Counted from the first letter of the stretch, positions 1 to 5,426 are shown. The stretch is 5,426 bases of DNA from Planctomycetota bacterium (GCA_031278535.1 JAITKH010000072.1:1-5426), one strand, 5' to 3'. Numbers and translations: made by a program. Notes: generated by a model not told the origin, from the letters alone.

Positions 1-2091
1 GTAGAAGATTTTCACCGCCGGCGGCATGACGCCCCGGTTGATGTCCTCTTCAAGGGTGGCGGACAGTTTCTCTGCCTCGGCAAGCATCCCCTCGATGGCG
101 GCCTGCCGCTGCCGAAGATGTACCGCCGTCGCTTCGCCCGGTTCCGCCCTGAACAGGGCGCGAAGCTCTTCGGCCCTGGCGCCGTCCGCCCTGGCGGTCA
201 GCTTTTCGACCGGCGCCTCGATGTCGATGCCGTTTTCCACCGCCTGTTCGTAGGCCGCCCGGGAAACGCCGATGCTTTTCAGCGCCTGTTCCGCTTCGGC
301 TTCCGGCATTCCCTGCAGAAAGGTCTGGACGTCGCCGACGGGGGCGTACAGGACGGGGGAAAGTCCGGTCCCGCCCCTGGCGTTTTCGTCAAACACCATG
401 TTCCGGACTTCCGCCTGGGCCGCCTTCTCCCCCTTCTTTTGCACAAGCGGTTCGGCCGCCTTGGCGATGCTGGCCAGGCTCTTTTGCGTCTTGGCATAAG
501 ACAGGGCGCTCCATAATTCGCGATTGCCCCGGCCGATTCCGCCTCCCGCCAGGACGCCGGCGCCGGCGCCGCCAACCATCGAATCAAGTATCTGATCGGC
601 GTTGTCCACCAGGGCGGTCCAGGCGTTGACGAGCGGGTCGCCAAGGCTGATGGTCCGGCCGACGGCCGGCGTGACCAGGCTGCTGATTGTCTGGCCGCCT
701 TCCTCGAACGCCTCCGCCAGTCCCGGCCTGCCGATGGCCGCCATTACCCGCCCCAGCCGGGAAAGGATGGTGTTGGAATTGCCGGCGATTCCCTTCCAGG
801 CCCGGGAGATTCCGGCCAGGCCCGGGCCGTTCAGGATTTCCTCCATGGGCAGATGTTCCAGAAGGGCGTTGACGCCGGTATTGGCCAATGCCAGTCCGGC
901 GGCCGTGAGCGGATCGACGTTATCGGCCCGCATGTCCCGGTAGCTCTCGGCTCCCTCGCCGCCGCCAAGGGCAAACGCCGCCGGCCAGGCGCCAAAAAAG
1001 TTCCCGGCGGCCAGCGAGGGCAGAAGCGATCCAAGGCCGGAAGCGACGGGGGTTGCCACCCGGTCCATGCCGGTTTCGCCTGTCCGCGCCACCGGCTTGT
1101 ACAGGGCGGCGTCAACCGTGCCATATGCTTTCTGCGTCCAGTCGTTGACGCTTTTGACGGTTTCAATTGTCCCGGCGAAGTCCTTCCGGACCTGCGCCTC
1201 CAGTTGCTGGCCGGCCTGGCCGTAGGTCACATCCCACAATGCCTGCTGTGCCTGCAATTGCCGGAAGCCAAGGGGGTTCGTTTGTTCGATGCCTTCCGGA
1301 ATTTCCGGCCGGGGCGGCGCTTCCGGAAGCGGCATTGCGCCCGTCGCCATGTCGGCGGCGAATTGCGTGACGGCGGCCGGAATCCCGGCGACGACGCTTT
1401 TGACCGTCCCCGCCACTCCGGAGGCGAAGGTGTCGGCCAGGATGCCGGCCCGTGACCGGTACGCCCCGCTGATCACGGCCTGCAAATCGGCAAGCGCCTT
1501 CGTCTCGTTCTGCCAGACGGCGTTGTATTCAAGGTCGCCCCGCACCCGGCGGCCAAGATAGCTGTCCGGCCCCACCGTCTTCATCACGTAGGCGGCCATT
1601 CGCTCGGCTTGCAGCCGGTCGGGATCGTGCTTCCGCATCAGGCGGACCAATTCTTCCGGAACGTTGATTTCCGCCGCGATGGCGGCCGTCTCGGCCGCTT
1701 CTCCCGGATTCAATTGCCGGGCAAGATTGAACACGTTCCGGAAGTCGTCGGCCCGGGCGAAGGCGTTCATCTGCGCCGCCATGTCGGGAAGGCGGCTGAT
1801 GGCCAGCGTTCGTTGTTCCGCCGTTCCCATGGCCCGCACTTCCGCCGGCGCTTCGTTCTCGACCGGAATGTCGTATTCGAGGGCGGGAAAATACTTTTCC
1901 GAATCGGCGTCGGCCTCCGTGTCCGTCGCCTGGCTTTCGGCCGTCGGTCCCGAAGATGGTTCCGGCGCCGCCGGCGTCGGCTTGCCAACGTCGAGATACT
2001 CCGACAGGTCGATGCCGAACGGGTTCCCCGGTTCCGTCTCCGGAAAAGCCAGGTCCAGGGCGTTGTTCTCGCCTTCCGGAAGGGCGCTCAT
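1..2091 (-). CDS. Giant T7 gp16-like internal virion / polyvalent protein, N-terminal 697 residues (runs off the left edge)
   Basis: I translated this frame by hand from the ATG at 2091-2089. It stays open to base 1 with no stop, so the window holds 697 codons and the C-terminus is missing. The start is supported by AAGGAG at 2107-2102, 10 nt upstream, and by a 4-base ATGA overlap with the previous gene's stop. Visible layout: an acidic, proline-rich, probably disordered leader (residues 1-80); a helical Ala/Glu/Arg region (80-345) with an amphipathic stretch near 205-250; a Gly/Ala-rich hydrophobic segment (about 347-380, containing AAFALGGGEGAESY); an EAFEEGGQ motif near 460-467; a second glycine-rich stretch (505-522, GGAGAGVLAGGGIG); then a segment (about 577-650) with 'LYAPVGDVQTFL', 'IGVSRAAYEQAVENGIDIEAP' and 'LRALF', a pattern I associate with large phage polyvalent proteins. 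Position as the third and largest gene after gp14- and gp15-like genes supports a gp16-like core or ejection role. I see no clear lytic transglycosylase domain in this part. The family assignment comes from recognition and gene order, not from a search. Confidence 0.8.
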   Translation of the reverse strand, partial: MSALPEGENNALDLAFPETEPGNPFGIDLSEYLDVGKPTPAAPEPSSGPTAESQATDTEADADSEKYFPALEYDIPVENEAPAEVRAMGTAEQRTLAISRLPDMAAQMNAFARADDFRNVFNLARQLNPGEAAETAAIAAEINVPEELVRLMRKHDPDRLQAERMAAYVMKTVGPDSYLGRRVRGDLEYNAVWQNETKALADLQAVISGAYRSRAGILADTFASGVAGTVKSVVAGIPAAVTQFAADMATGAMPLPEAPPRPEIPEGIEQTNPLGFRQLQAQQALWDVTYGQAGQQLEAQVRKDFAGTIETVKSVNDWTQKAYGTVDAALYKPVARTGETGMDRVATPVASGLGSLLPSLAAGNFFGAWPAAFALGGGEGAESYRDMRADNVDPLTAAGLALANTGVNALLEHLPMEEILNGPGLAGISRAWKGIAGNSNTILSRLGRVMAAIGRPGLAEAFEEGGQTISSLVTPAVGRTISLGDPLVNAWTALVDNADQILDSMVGGAGAGVLAGGGIGRGNRELWSALSYAKTQKSLASIAKAAEPLVQKKGEKAAQAEVRNMVFDENARGGTGLSPVLYAPVGDVQTFLQGMPEAEAEQALKSIGVSRAAYEQAVENGIDIEAPVEKLTARADGARAEELRALFRAEPGEATAVHLRQRQAAIEGMLAEAEKLSATLEEDINRGVMPPAVKIFY

Positions 2092-3950
2092 GGCAACAAG
2101 GCTCCTTCGCTAAAAATGTCTTCAATGTCCCGCATGTTCTGTTCCATGGCGTCGCGAGACGACGTTTCCTTCGGCGTCTCTCTGGAAAATTCCGTCCGGA
2201 TTTTTCCGCCCTCTCGTTGTTGTCTGGCGCCGGCGGCGGTGACGATCGCGCCGTTGTCAAGCCGGTCGCGAACGCCGGCGGCAATGCCGGAAGGATCGGC
2301 CGCTTCGGCGCCGGTTTGCCGGCGGCGGCGCAGACGTTCGTAGGGCTGATCCTCCCCGGACCAGGGCGCGAAATCGGCCGGATCGTCAACTTCATACTGC
2401 CATTTGTCGCGGCCGAAGAATCCATAGTCGCCCCGCGTCAGCAGCCGGGCCAGAATCTTCTCCTGTTCGTCCCTGGAAAGTTTCTTCACGTCGTCCAGAC
2501 CCAGTTCCTCCGCCCTGGTTTCCGTCTCGTCGAGAAAGGCCGACATGAACAGATTGAATTTCTTTGCGCCGTTTGCCGTTACCGGCCGGATGCCGGTGAC
2601 GGCGATGAATTGCTGCCGGGCGTATTTCTCGGGCGTGATTATCCCTTTTGTCGCGCCGTCGGCGGCGCCCTTGCCGTTCATCTTGTCCAGGACGTCCTGG
2701 TAAATGTCCGTCTTCTTTCCGTCCGGATTGAGCTTGGCGTAGACTTCCCCCCACTTGCCGTCGCGCTGCATCTGCTTGAGCGCTTCCGGCGTAAAATTGT
2801 CCAGGAGGTATTGGCCAAGCGCCCATGGTTCGCCGGACGGTTCGCCCCTGGCGATCCTGTTCCTGGCGTTAAGCATCGCCAGCTTTTCTTTGTGGCCGAT
2901 GCCGTCCGGAATCTCGCCCGTCCTGAAAAAACCGTCCCAGCGCTTCTCCGCCGCCTGCTTGCCTTCCTCCGCTTTCCTGCCCTTGACAACCTCCGCCTGC
3001 GCCCTGGCGTCGGCAAAGGCCAGTTTTCCCCGTTCGCGGCCATATTTCCGAATCAGGGTCTCCTGCAAATCGAGAGGGATTTCCCCTTTATTCGCCTGTA
3101 CCAGGTCAAATGCGTATAGAGACGCTTCGGTGTCGGCGGCGTCGGATTCCTTCTGGTCGCGGGCAGTCTCATATTTCTTTTTCAGCTCCCCGAAGCTCTT
3201 TTTGAATTCGGCGTCGGTGAACAGCCCCCTGATGTCCCCGACGTCGAGGAAGGACAGGGCGGCGGCCGGGCCGTATTTTTCCTCGAGGCCGGCGGCGACC
3301 GTCTCCACCATCGCCTTCGCCGCCTTCCCCTGTTCCAGGGCAACCCTTTCCGGCGGTTCCCCGCGGAATTTTTCCGCCGTCAATTCCCGCGCCTGGCGGA
3401 TGGCGTGCATCACCACCGCCGGGTCGCCCGGCAGGCTTCCCGCCTCGATCCGCAATTGCCCGATCTTGGCGTCGAGGGCGCTTCGGCGGTATTCTTCCGC
3501 TTTGGCGACGACATGGCGGTTGACAAGCACTTCGTTCTGGGCGTCGTATTCCCGGCGCTGTTGATCGAAAAGCTCCCTGGCCCGCGGCGTCTTCAGCCCC
3601 TTCCGAATTTTTTCCGCCCGCTTCCCGGACGCCTTGGCCAAGTCGTCCCCAAGGCTGTATATCTGATCGCCCCGGTATTCGGCCAGCATCCGGTCGCGGT
3701 CCTTCGACTGTTCGAGTTCGTACGCGGCGTCGGCCTCGATGGCTTCGTTCCGCGCCCTTTCCTCGTAGACGCGGATGCCGTAGCGCTGCAAGGCGTCGCC
3801 CGCGCCCTGCACCGCCCGCCCCAGTTGGTCCAGTTCCCGGGCGCGGCCGGCGCCGAAGTCGTCGGCGCCGACGTCCGGGCCCATGTCGACGTTCGCGACG
3901 CCCCGCAGCCGCTGCCCGCCGATGGGCGTGTCCGGAACGGTCATGGGCAT
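2088..3950 (-). CDS. T7 gp15-like internal virion protein (620 aa)
   Basis: The product is a long, highly charged, mostly helical protein with no signal peptide and no membrane segment. Visible layout: a short Gly/Asp-rich N-terminal tail (residues 1-40, containing VDMGPDVGADDFGAG); continuous charged helices (about 40-165) rich in Glu, Arg, Lys and Ala; a repeat-like helical region (180-345) with 'GLEEKYGPAAALSFL' near 221-235; a middle domain with aromatic and proline positions (375-530, including YLLDNFTPEALKQMQ and GDYGFFGRDKW); and a basic, Arg/Gln-rich, probably disordered tail (535-620). In T7-like phages gp15 (747 aa) is the middle ejectosome protein, expelled from the capsid core into the periplasm. 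The position between a gp14-like and a gp16-like gene and the similar length fit that role. The ATG at 3950 is preferred because AAGGAA lies 6 nt upstream; an ATG two codons later is possible. The stop overlaps the next start by 4 bases. Assignment rests on gene order and on overall similarity to podovirus internal proteins; no catalytic motif is visible. Confidence 0.8.
   Translation of the reverse strand: MPMTVPDTPIGGQRLRGVANVDMGPDVGADDFGAGRARELDQLGRAVQGAGDALQRYGIRVYEERARNEAIEADAAYELEQSKDRDRMLAEYRGDQIYSLGDDLAKASGKRAEKIRKGLKTPRARELFDQQRREYDAQNEVLVNRHVVAKAEEYRRSALDAKIGQLRIEAGSLPGDPAVVMHAIRQARELTAEKFRGEPPERVALEQGKAAKAMVETVAAGLEEKYGPAAALSFLDVGDIRGLFTDAEFKKSFGELKKKYETARDQKESDAADTEASLYAFDLVQANKGEIPLDLQETLIRKYGRERGKLAFADARAQAEVVKGRKAEEGKQAAEKRWDGFFRTGEIPDGIGHKEKLAMLNARNRIARGEPSGEPWALGQYLLDNFTPEALKQMQRDGKWGEVYAKLNPDGKKTDIYQDVLDKMNGKGAADGATKGIITPEKYARQQFIAVTGIRPVTANGAKKFNLFMSAFLDETETRAEELGLDDVKKLSRDEQEKILARLLTRGDYGFFGRDKWQYEVDDPADFAPWSGEDQPYERLRRRRQTGAEAADPSGIAAGVRDRLDNGAIVTAAGARQQREGGKIRTEFSRETPKETSSRDAMEQNMRDIEDIFSEGALLP
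2102..2107 (-). promoter_or_regulatory. Ribosome binding site of the giant gp16-like gene
   Basis: AAGGAG on the minus strand, lying inside the last codons of the gp15-like gene, 10 nt before the ATG at 2091. With the ATGA stop/start overlap it indicates translational coupling, and it fixes the start of an open frame that has no visible end. Confidence 0.75.
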
Positions 3951-3956
3951 GGGCGC

Positions 3957-3962
3957 TTCCTT
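3957..3962 (-). promoter_or_regulatory. Ribosome binding site of the gp15-like gene
   Basis: AAGGAA on the minus strand, 6 nt before the ATG at 3950 and 12 nt before the in-frame ATG at 3944. The spacing favours the upstream start. It lies in the 46-nt gap after the gp14-like gene; I see no terminator or promoter in that gap. Confidence 0.65.
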
Positions 3963-3996
3963 TCTGGCGGGCTGAAAAGGCCGGCGTTGCGGAATG

Positions 3997-4509
3997 CTAT
4001 CGCTTCCAGGTCGAATAGGTGTTGAACATCCCGGTCAGGCCGGTGACGGCGGTCGCGGCCATGGACAGGGCGGGACTGCCCGCGCCGGCCAGCTGCCGCC
4101 GCGCCTCGAATTCCTGGAGCCTGGCGTTCTGCTCGCTCTGCCAGGCCTCCATGCCGTAGTTGTAGATTTCCTTTTGCGCCTCGTATTCCCCCCAGGCCAT
4201 CGTGTCGGCCTGGACGGCGGCGGCGGACCCCCAGTTGGCGTCCACCCCGCCGGCGGCGTAGGCCGCCCGCTGCGAACCGCGCAGCTTGTCCGCCTCCTGC
4301 CGGCGCATCCCGGCTTCGAGTTCGCCCCGCTGCCGGGAGTTTTCCGCCTGGGCGCGCAGGAGTTGGGCCTGCTGTCCGGCCATGGCGGCGTTCCATTGCC
4401 TCGCCAGGCTGTCGGCCTCGGCCTGCTGGCGGGCGGCGGCGACGGACATGCCGACGCCAGCCCCCTGGGTAATCAGCCCGGCAATGGGATTGTCGAAAAG
4501 AAAGCCCAT
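3997..4509 (-). CDS. T7 gp14-like internal virion protein (170 aa)
   Basis: A short protein with the usual build of podovirus gp14-like core proteins. It has an N-terminal hydrophobic, glycine-rich segment (about residues 7-26, PIAGLITQGAGVGMSVAAA), then a long Ala/Gln/Glu/Arg helix likely to form a coiled coil (24-82). The motif RAAYAAGGVDANWGSAAAV (81-99) follows, the 'AAYAASGVDVxxGS' type signature that I recognise from this family. After it come a second helix (100-142) and a hydrophobic C-terminal stretch (143-161). T7 gp14 is 196 aa and forms an outer-membrane pore after ejection; the two hydrophobic ends fit membrane insertion. A TTG at 4527 would extend the frame by six codons, but AAGGAGG lies inside that extension, 6 nt before the ATG at 4509, so the ATG is the real start. 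It is the first of three co-directional genes. An opposite-facing toxin-antitoxin cassette begins just 65 bp upstream. Family call is by recognition, not by a search. Confidence 0.82.
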   Translation of the reverse strand: MGFLFDNPIAGLITQGAGVGMSVAAARQQAEADSLARQWNAAMAGQQAQLLRAQAENSRQRGELEAGMRRQEADKLRGSQRAAYAAGGVDANWGSAAAVQADTMAWGEYEAQKEIYNYGMEAWQSEQNARLQEFEARRQLAGAGSPALSMAATAVTGLTGMFNTYSTWKR

Positions 4510-4515
4510 TCCGCT

Positions 4516-4522
4516 CCTCCTT
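4516..4522 (-). promoter_or_regulatory. Ribosome binding site of the gp14-like gene, overlapping the hicBA -35 element
   Basis: AAGGAGG on the minus strand, near-perfect Shine-Dalgarno, 6 nt before the ATG at 4509. It rules out the upstream TTG at 4527 as the start. Bases 4521-4522 are shared with the -35 hexamer of the plus-strand promoter. Confidence 0.85.
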
Positions 4523-4549
4523 GCCAATCCCGCCCCGGCGCCGTATAAT
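4521..4549 (+). promoter_or_regulatory. Near-consensus sigma-70 promoter driving hicBA
   Basis: TTGCCA (4521-4526, five of six matches to TTGACA), a 17-bp spacer (4527-4543) and a perfect TATAAT (4544-4549) on the plus strand. The predicted transcription start is near 4555-4558, giving a leader of about 20 nt that contains only the hicB ribosome binding site. An A/T-rich -10 embedded in GC-rich sequence stands out. The strong match suggests constitutive expression unless repressed. The motif, spacing and position directly in front of a toxin-antitoxin pair agree; activity is inferred. Confidence 0.85.
4536..4543. repeat. 8-bp palindrome in the hicBA promoter spacer, possible operator
   Basis: CGGCGCCG is a perfect 8-bp palindrome lying between the -35 and -10 elements and touching the -10. 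A repressor bound here would block the promoter, as expected for an autoregulated toxin-antitoxin operon. In GC-rich DNA such a short palindrome can easily arise by chance, so this is a weak call. Confidence 0.25.
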
Positions 4550-4560
4550 TGCGAAGACTA

Positions 4561-4568
4561 AGGGAGGG
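4561..4568 (+). promoter_or_regulatory. Ribosome binding site of hicB
   Basis: AGGGAGGG, 6 nt before the ATG at 4575. It decides the start: the open frame continues 18 codons upstream to 4521, but that extension would begin inside the promoter's -35 and is not preceded by a comparable site. Confidence 0.75.
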
Positions 4569-4574
4569 ACAGGC

Positions 4575-4841
4575 ATGAAAAATCGAAGTTTTATCGTAGT
4601 TGACGGCGATTTGCGCCTCAGGGTGGTCCGAACGGACAAATGGTATGTCGCCTCTTCCCTGGATGTGGCGGGATTGTATACTCAGGGCAAGACCATTGAG
4701 GAGGTGATTGACAACGCCCATGACGCCGCCAAATGCCTGGCCGAATCTCATGCCAGGATGCTCAGGGAGCTTGCGGCGGCTAAACCCTGCCATCGTTCCG
4801 GCGTCTCGAATAGCCGTAAACGACGCCTGGCGGTCGGATAG
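4575..4841 (+). CDS. hicB: HicB-family antitoxin (88 aa)
   Basis: Residues 5-58 carry the HicB / UPF0150 fold signature: a beta-strand 'SFIVVDGDLRLRVVR', then 'KWYVASSLDVAGLYTQGKT' (22-40), then the helix 'IEEVIDNAHDAAKCLAE' (41-57). This is the usual 'W.va..pdl.g..tqGkTleEa..n..eAi' pattern of an antitoxin that binds and blocks the HicA RNase. Many HicB proteins add a C-terminal helix-turn-helix or ribbon-helix-helix DNA-binding domain. Here only about 30 residues follow, ending in a basic tail (SRKRRLAVG), with no recognisable DNA-binding domain. The ATG at 4575 is chosen for its Shine-Dalgarno site and because it lies downstream of the promoter. The hicA start follows 3 nt after the stop. 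The antitoxin-first order is common for one HicBA subgroup. It lies opposite to the flanking phage structural genes, as a moron would. Confidence 0.82.
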   Translation: MKNRSFIVVDGDLRLRVVRTDKWYVASSLDVAGLYTQGKTIEEVIDNAHDAAKCLAESHARMLRELAAAKPCHRSGVSNSRKRRLAVG

Positions 4842-4844
4842 CCA

Positions 4845-5039
4845 ATGAACAGGAGCAAATTTACGCGCCACTTGATTACTCATGACTGTTTCCTGCATCA
4901 CCACGGCGCAAACCACGACGCCTGGACCAGGCGGGGACAGAAGAAAATCGTCTCCCTCCCCCGGCATCGGGAAGTGGACTTGTCAATAGTCCGCGCCATC
5001 TGCCGCGATCTGGGCATTCCCCCGCCTCCGGAAAAGTGA
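4845..5039 (+). CDS. hicA: HicA-family mRNA interferase toxin (64 aa)
   Basis: HicA toxins are small double-stranded-RNA-binding-fold ribonucleases that cleave mRNA and stop translation until the cognate HicB binds them. This 64-residue protein matches the family along its whole length: an N-terminal helix followed by 'HDCFLHHHGANHDAW' (13-27), where H24 in the G-x-N-H position is the expected catalytic histidine; the strand 'KKIVSLPRHRE' (33-43), matching the family's '(T)VPRHKE'; and the closing helix 'LSIVRAICRDLGIP' (46-59), matching '...KKICKDLGI'. Length is normal for HicA. Its start lies 3 nt after the hicB stop with only a minimal GGA in front, so it is probably translated by coupling to hicB, which would keep toxin below antitoxin. 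All key residues seem intact, so it is likely functional. It ends convergently with the small phage gene on the other strand. Confidence 0.85.
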   Translation: MNRSKFTRHLITHDCFLHHHGANHDAWTRRGQKKIVSLPRHREVDLSIVRAICRDLGIPPPPEK

Positions 5040-5075
5040 GGTCGTCATCCGTTCCTGGCCGTTCCCTGATTTCCC

Positions 5076-5131
5076 GTTTCCTGACGAGATGCTCCGTCAA
5101 GGCCCCGCCTCCGTTCGCACTGTCAGGAAAC
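5076..5131. repeat. 10-bp perfect inverted repeat in the convergent intergenic gap
   Basis: GTTTCCTGAC (5076-5085) pairs exactly with GTCAGGAAAC (5122-5131), with a 36-nt loop. The right arm covers the last two codons and stop of the minus-strand small gene. It lies between the converging ends of that gene and hicA, where a bidirectional terminator would be expected. No T-run follows either arm and the loop is long, so it is not a standard intrinsic terminator. The left arm is also the third of three similar units: CGTTCCTG (5050), CGTTCCCTGA (5060) and CGTTTCCTGA (5075). Confidence 0.4.
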
Positions 5132-5425
5132 CCTGGCCGCCACATCCACCTTGCCGGCCAATTCGCCAAACAGCCCCCCGTTGGCCGCCACGTCGGCCAG
5201 CACCTGCCGCCGGACCTCGGACTGGGCCAGGGCCGCGTCCCGCTGTTCGCGAAGTTCTTCCTGTTCCCCGGCGCAGACCTGGAGCGTCGGCCGCACCATC
5301 CCCCGCAAATAATCATCCAGCGTCCCGCCTTCCAGCGCCAGCTTGAGGGTTCCGCAGGCGTTGTTACCGCTCATAATGCTGCGCACCACCGCGTCCTCCC
5401 GTTCCTGCCACCGATTCATTTTCAT
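5123..5425 (-). CDS. Small hypothetical phage protein (100 aa or more; start at window edge)
   Basis: I do not recognise this protein. The frame opens with ATG at 5425, and a second ATG lies at 5419. Only one base precedes it in the window, so the true start, and any Shine-Dalgarno site, cannot be seen. The sequence is soluble, with no signal or membrane segment: a mixed N-terminal part (residues 1-45, with NRWQEREDAVVRSIM and LEGGTLDDYLRGMV), a Glu/Arg/Gln/Ala helix likely to be a short coiled coil (52-80, EQEELREQRDAALAQSEVRR), and a short tail. Strand, size and composition match the neighbouring structural genes. In T7-like genomes small virion or assembly proteins sit between the tail-tube genes and gp14, so a minor structural or assembly role is plausible but not shown. 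An alternative frame on the same strand (4876-5316) runs through hicA and is less likely. Confidence 0.6.
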   Translation of the reverse strand: MKMNRWQEREDAVVRSIMSGNNACGTLKLALEGGTLDDYLRGMVRPTLQVCAGEQEELREQRDAALAQSEVRRQVLADVAANGGLFGELAGKVDVAARVS

Positions 5426-5426
5426 T

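Noticed and set aside
853..1455. 200-codon open frame on the plus strand
   Set aside because: Antisense shadow of the giant gp16-like gene, whose frame is continuous through the whole region.
1184..2080. Recurring CTTCCGGA-type octamers in the giant gene
   Set aside because: They fall in frame on Pro-Glu, Ser-Gly and similar codon pairs with irregular spacing, so codon preference in GC-rich DNA explains them better than a repeat element.
1529..2425. 298-codon open frame on the minus strand across the gp15/gp16-like junction
   Set aside because: It overlaps two well-supported genes in another frame, and its translation is biased in composition (Arg, Gly, Pro) with no recognisable domain.
1956..3119. 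387-codon open frame on the plus strand
   Set aside because: It lies antisense to the gp15-like and gp16-like genes. Its translation is Arg/Pro/Gly-rich low-complexity sequence typical of shadows in GC-rich DNA, and no ribosome binding site supports it.
3951..3996. Possible terminator between the gp14-like and gp15-like genes
   Set aside because: The 46-nt gap has GC-rich patches but no stable hairpin followed by a T-run.
4510..4527. TTG start at 4527 for the gp14-like gene
   Set aside because: The Shine-Dalgarno sequence AAGGAGG falls inside that extension and is ideally spaced for the ATG at 4509.
4540..4560. Possible leftward promoter for the gp14-like gene (TATACG on the minus strand)
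   Set aside because: Only four of six matches at -10 and no acceptable -35 at the right distance; it is the reverse reading of the strong plus-strand -10.
4473..4967. 164-codon open frame on the minus strand overlapping hicBA
   Set aside because: It is antisense to two recognisable genes with their own promoter, and overlaps the start of the gp14-like gene. Its translation matches nothing I know.
4876..5316. 146-codon open frame on the minus strand through hicA
   Set aside because: It runs antisense through most of hicA and its translation is tryptophan/arginine/glycine-rich. The 5123-5425 frame in the same area has a more natural composition and ends before hicA.

Overview
This is a GC-rich window (clearly above 60% by eye; codons such as CGG, CCG, GGC and GCC dominate). 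It reads as the late, virion-structural part of a temperate podovirus or prophage from a high-GC, probably proteobacterial or Desulfobacterota-type host. The host guess rests only on composition and on the style of the proteins, so it is weak. No tRNA, rRNA, CRISPR array, insertion sequence or integrase is visible.

Layout, right to left in the direction of phage transcription (minus strand). A small hypothetical protein of about 100 residues (5123-5425) touches the right edge. After an interruption come three tightly packed genes in the order and relative sizes expected for a T7-like internal core, or DNA-ejection, module. The first is a short gp14-like protein (170 aa, 3997-4509). The second is a long, charged, helical gp15-like protein (620 aa, 2088-3950). 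The third is a very large gp16-like protein whose first 697 residues run off the left edge (1-2091). The second and third genes overlap by four bases (ATGA), and all three have good Shine-Dalgarno sequences, so they look like one late operon.

The interruption is a plus-strand cassette at 4521-5039. It has a near-consensus sigma-70 promoter (TTGCCA, 17 bp, TATAAT), then a HicB-family antitoxin (88 aa) and a HicA-family RNase toxin (64 aa) separated by 3 nt. It sits inside the late gene cluster but faces the other way, a typical 'moron' arrangement. Its -35 element lies on top of the ribosome binding site of the gp14-like gene on the opposite strand.

Working model (inference): in the lysogen, hicBA is expressed from its own promoter and acts as an addiction or anti-superinfection module. 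During late lytic growth, leftward transcription of the structural operon would run antisense through hicBA and could interfere with its expression. The three core proteins would be packaged in the capsid and then ejected to form a conduit across the cell envelope.
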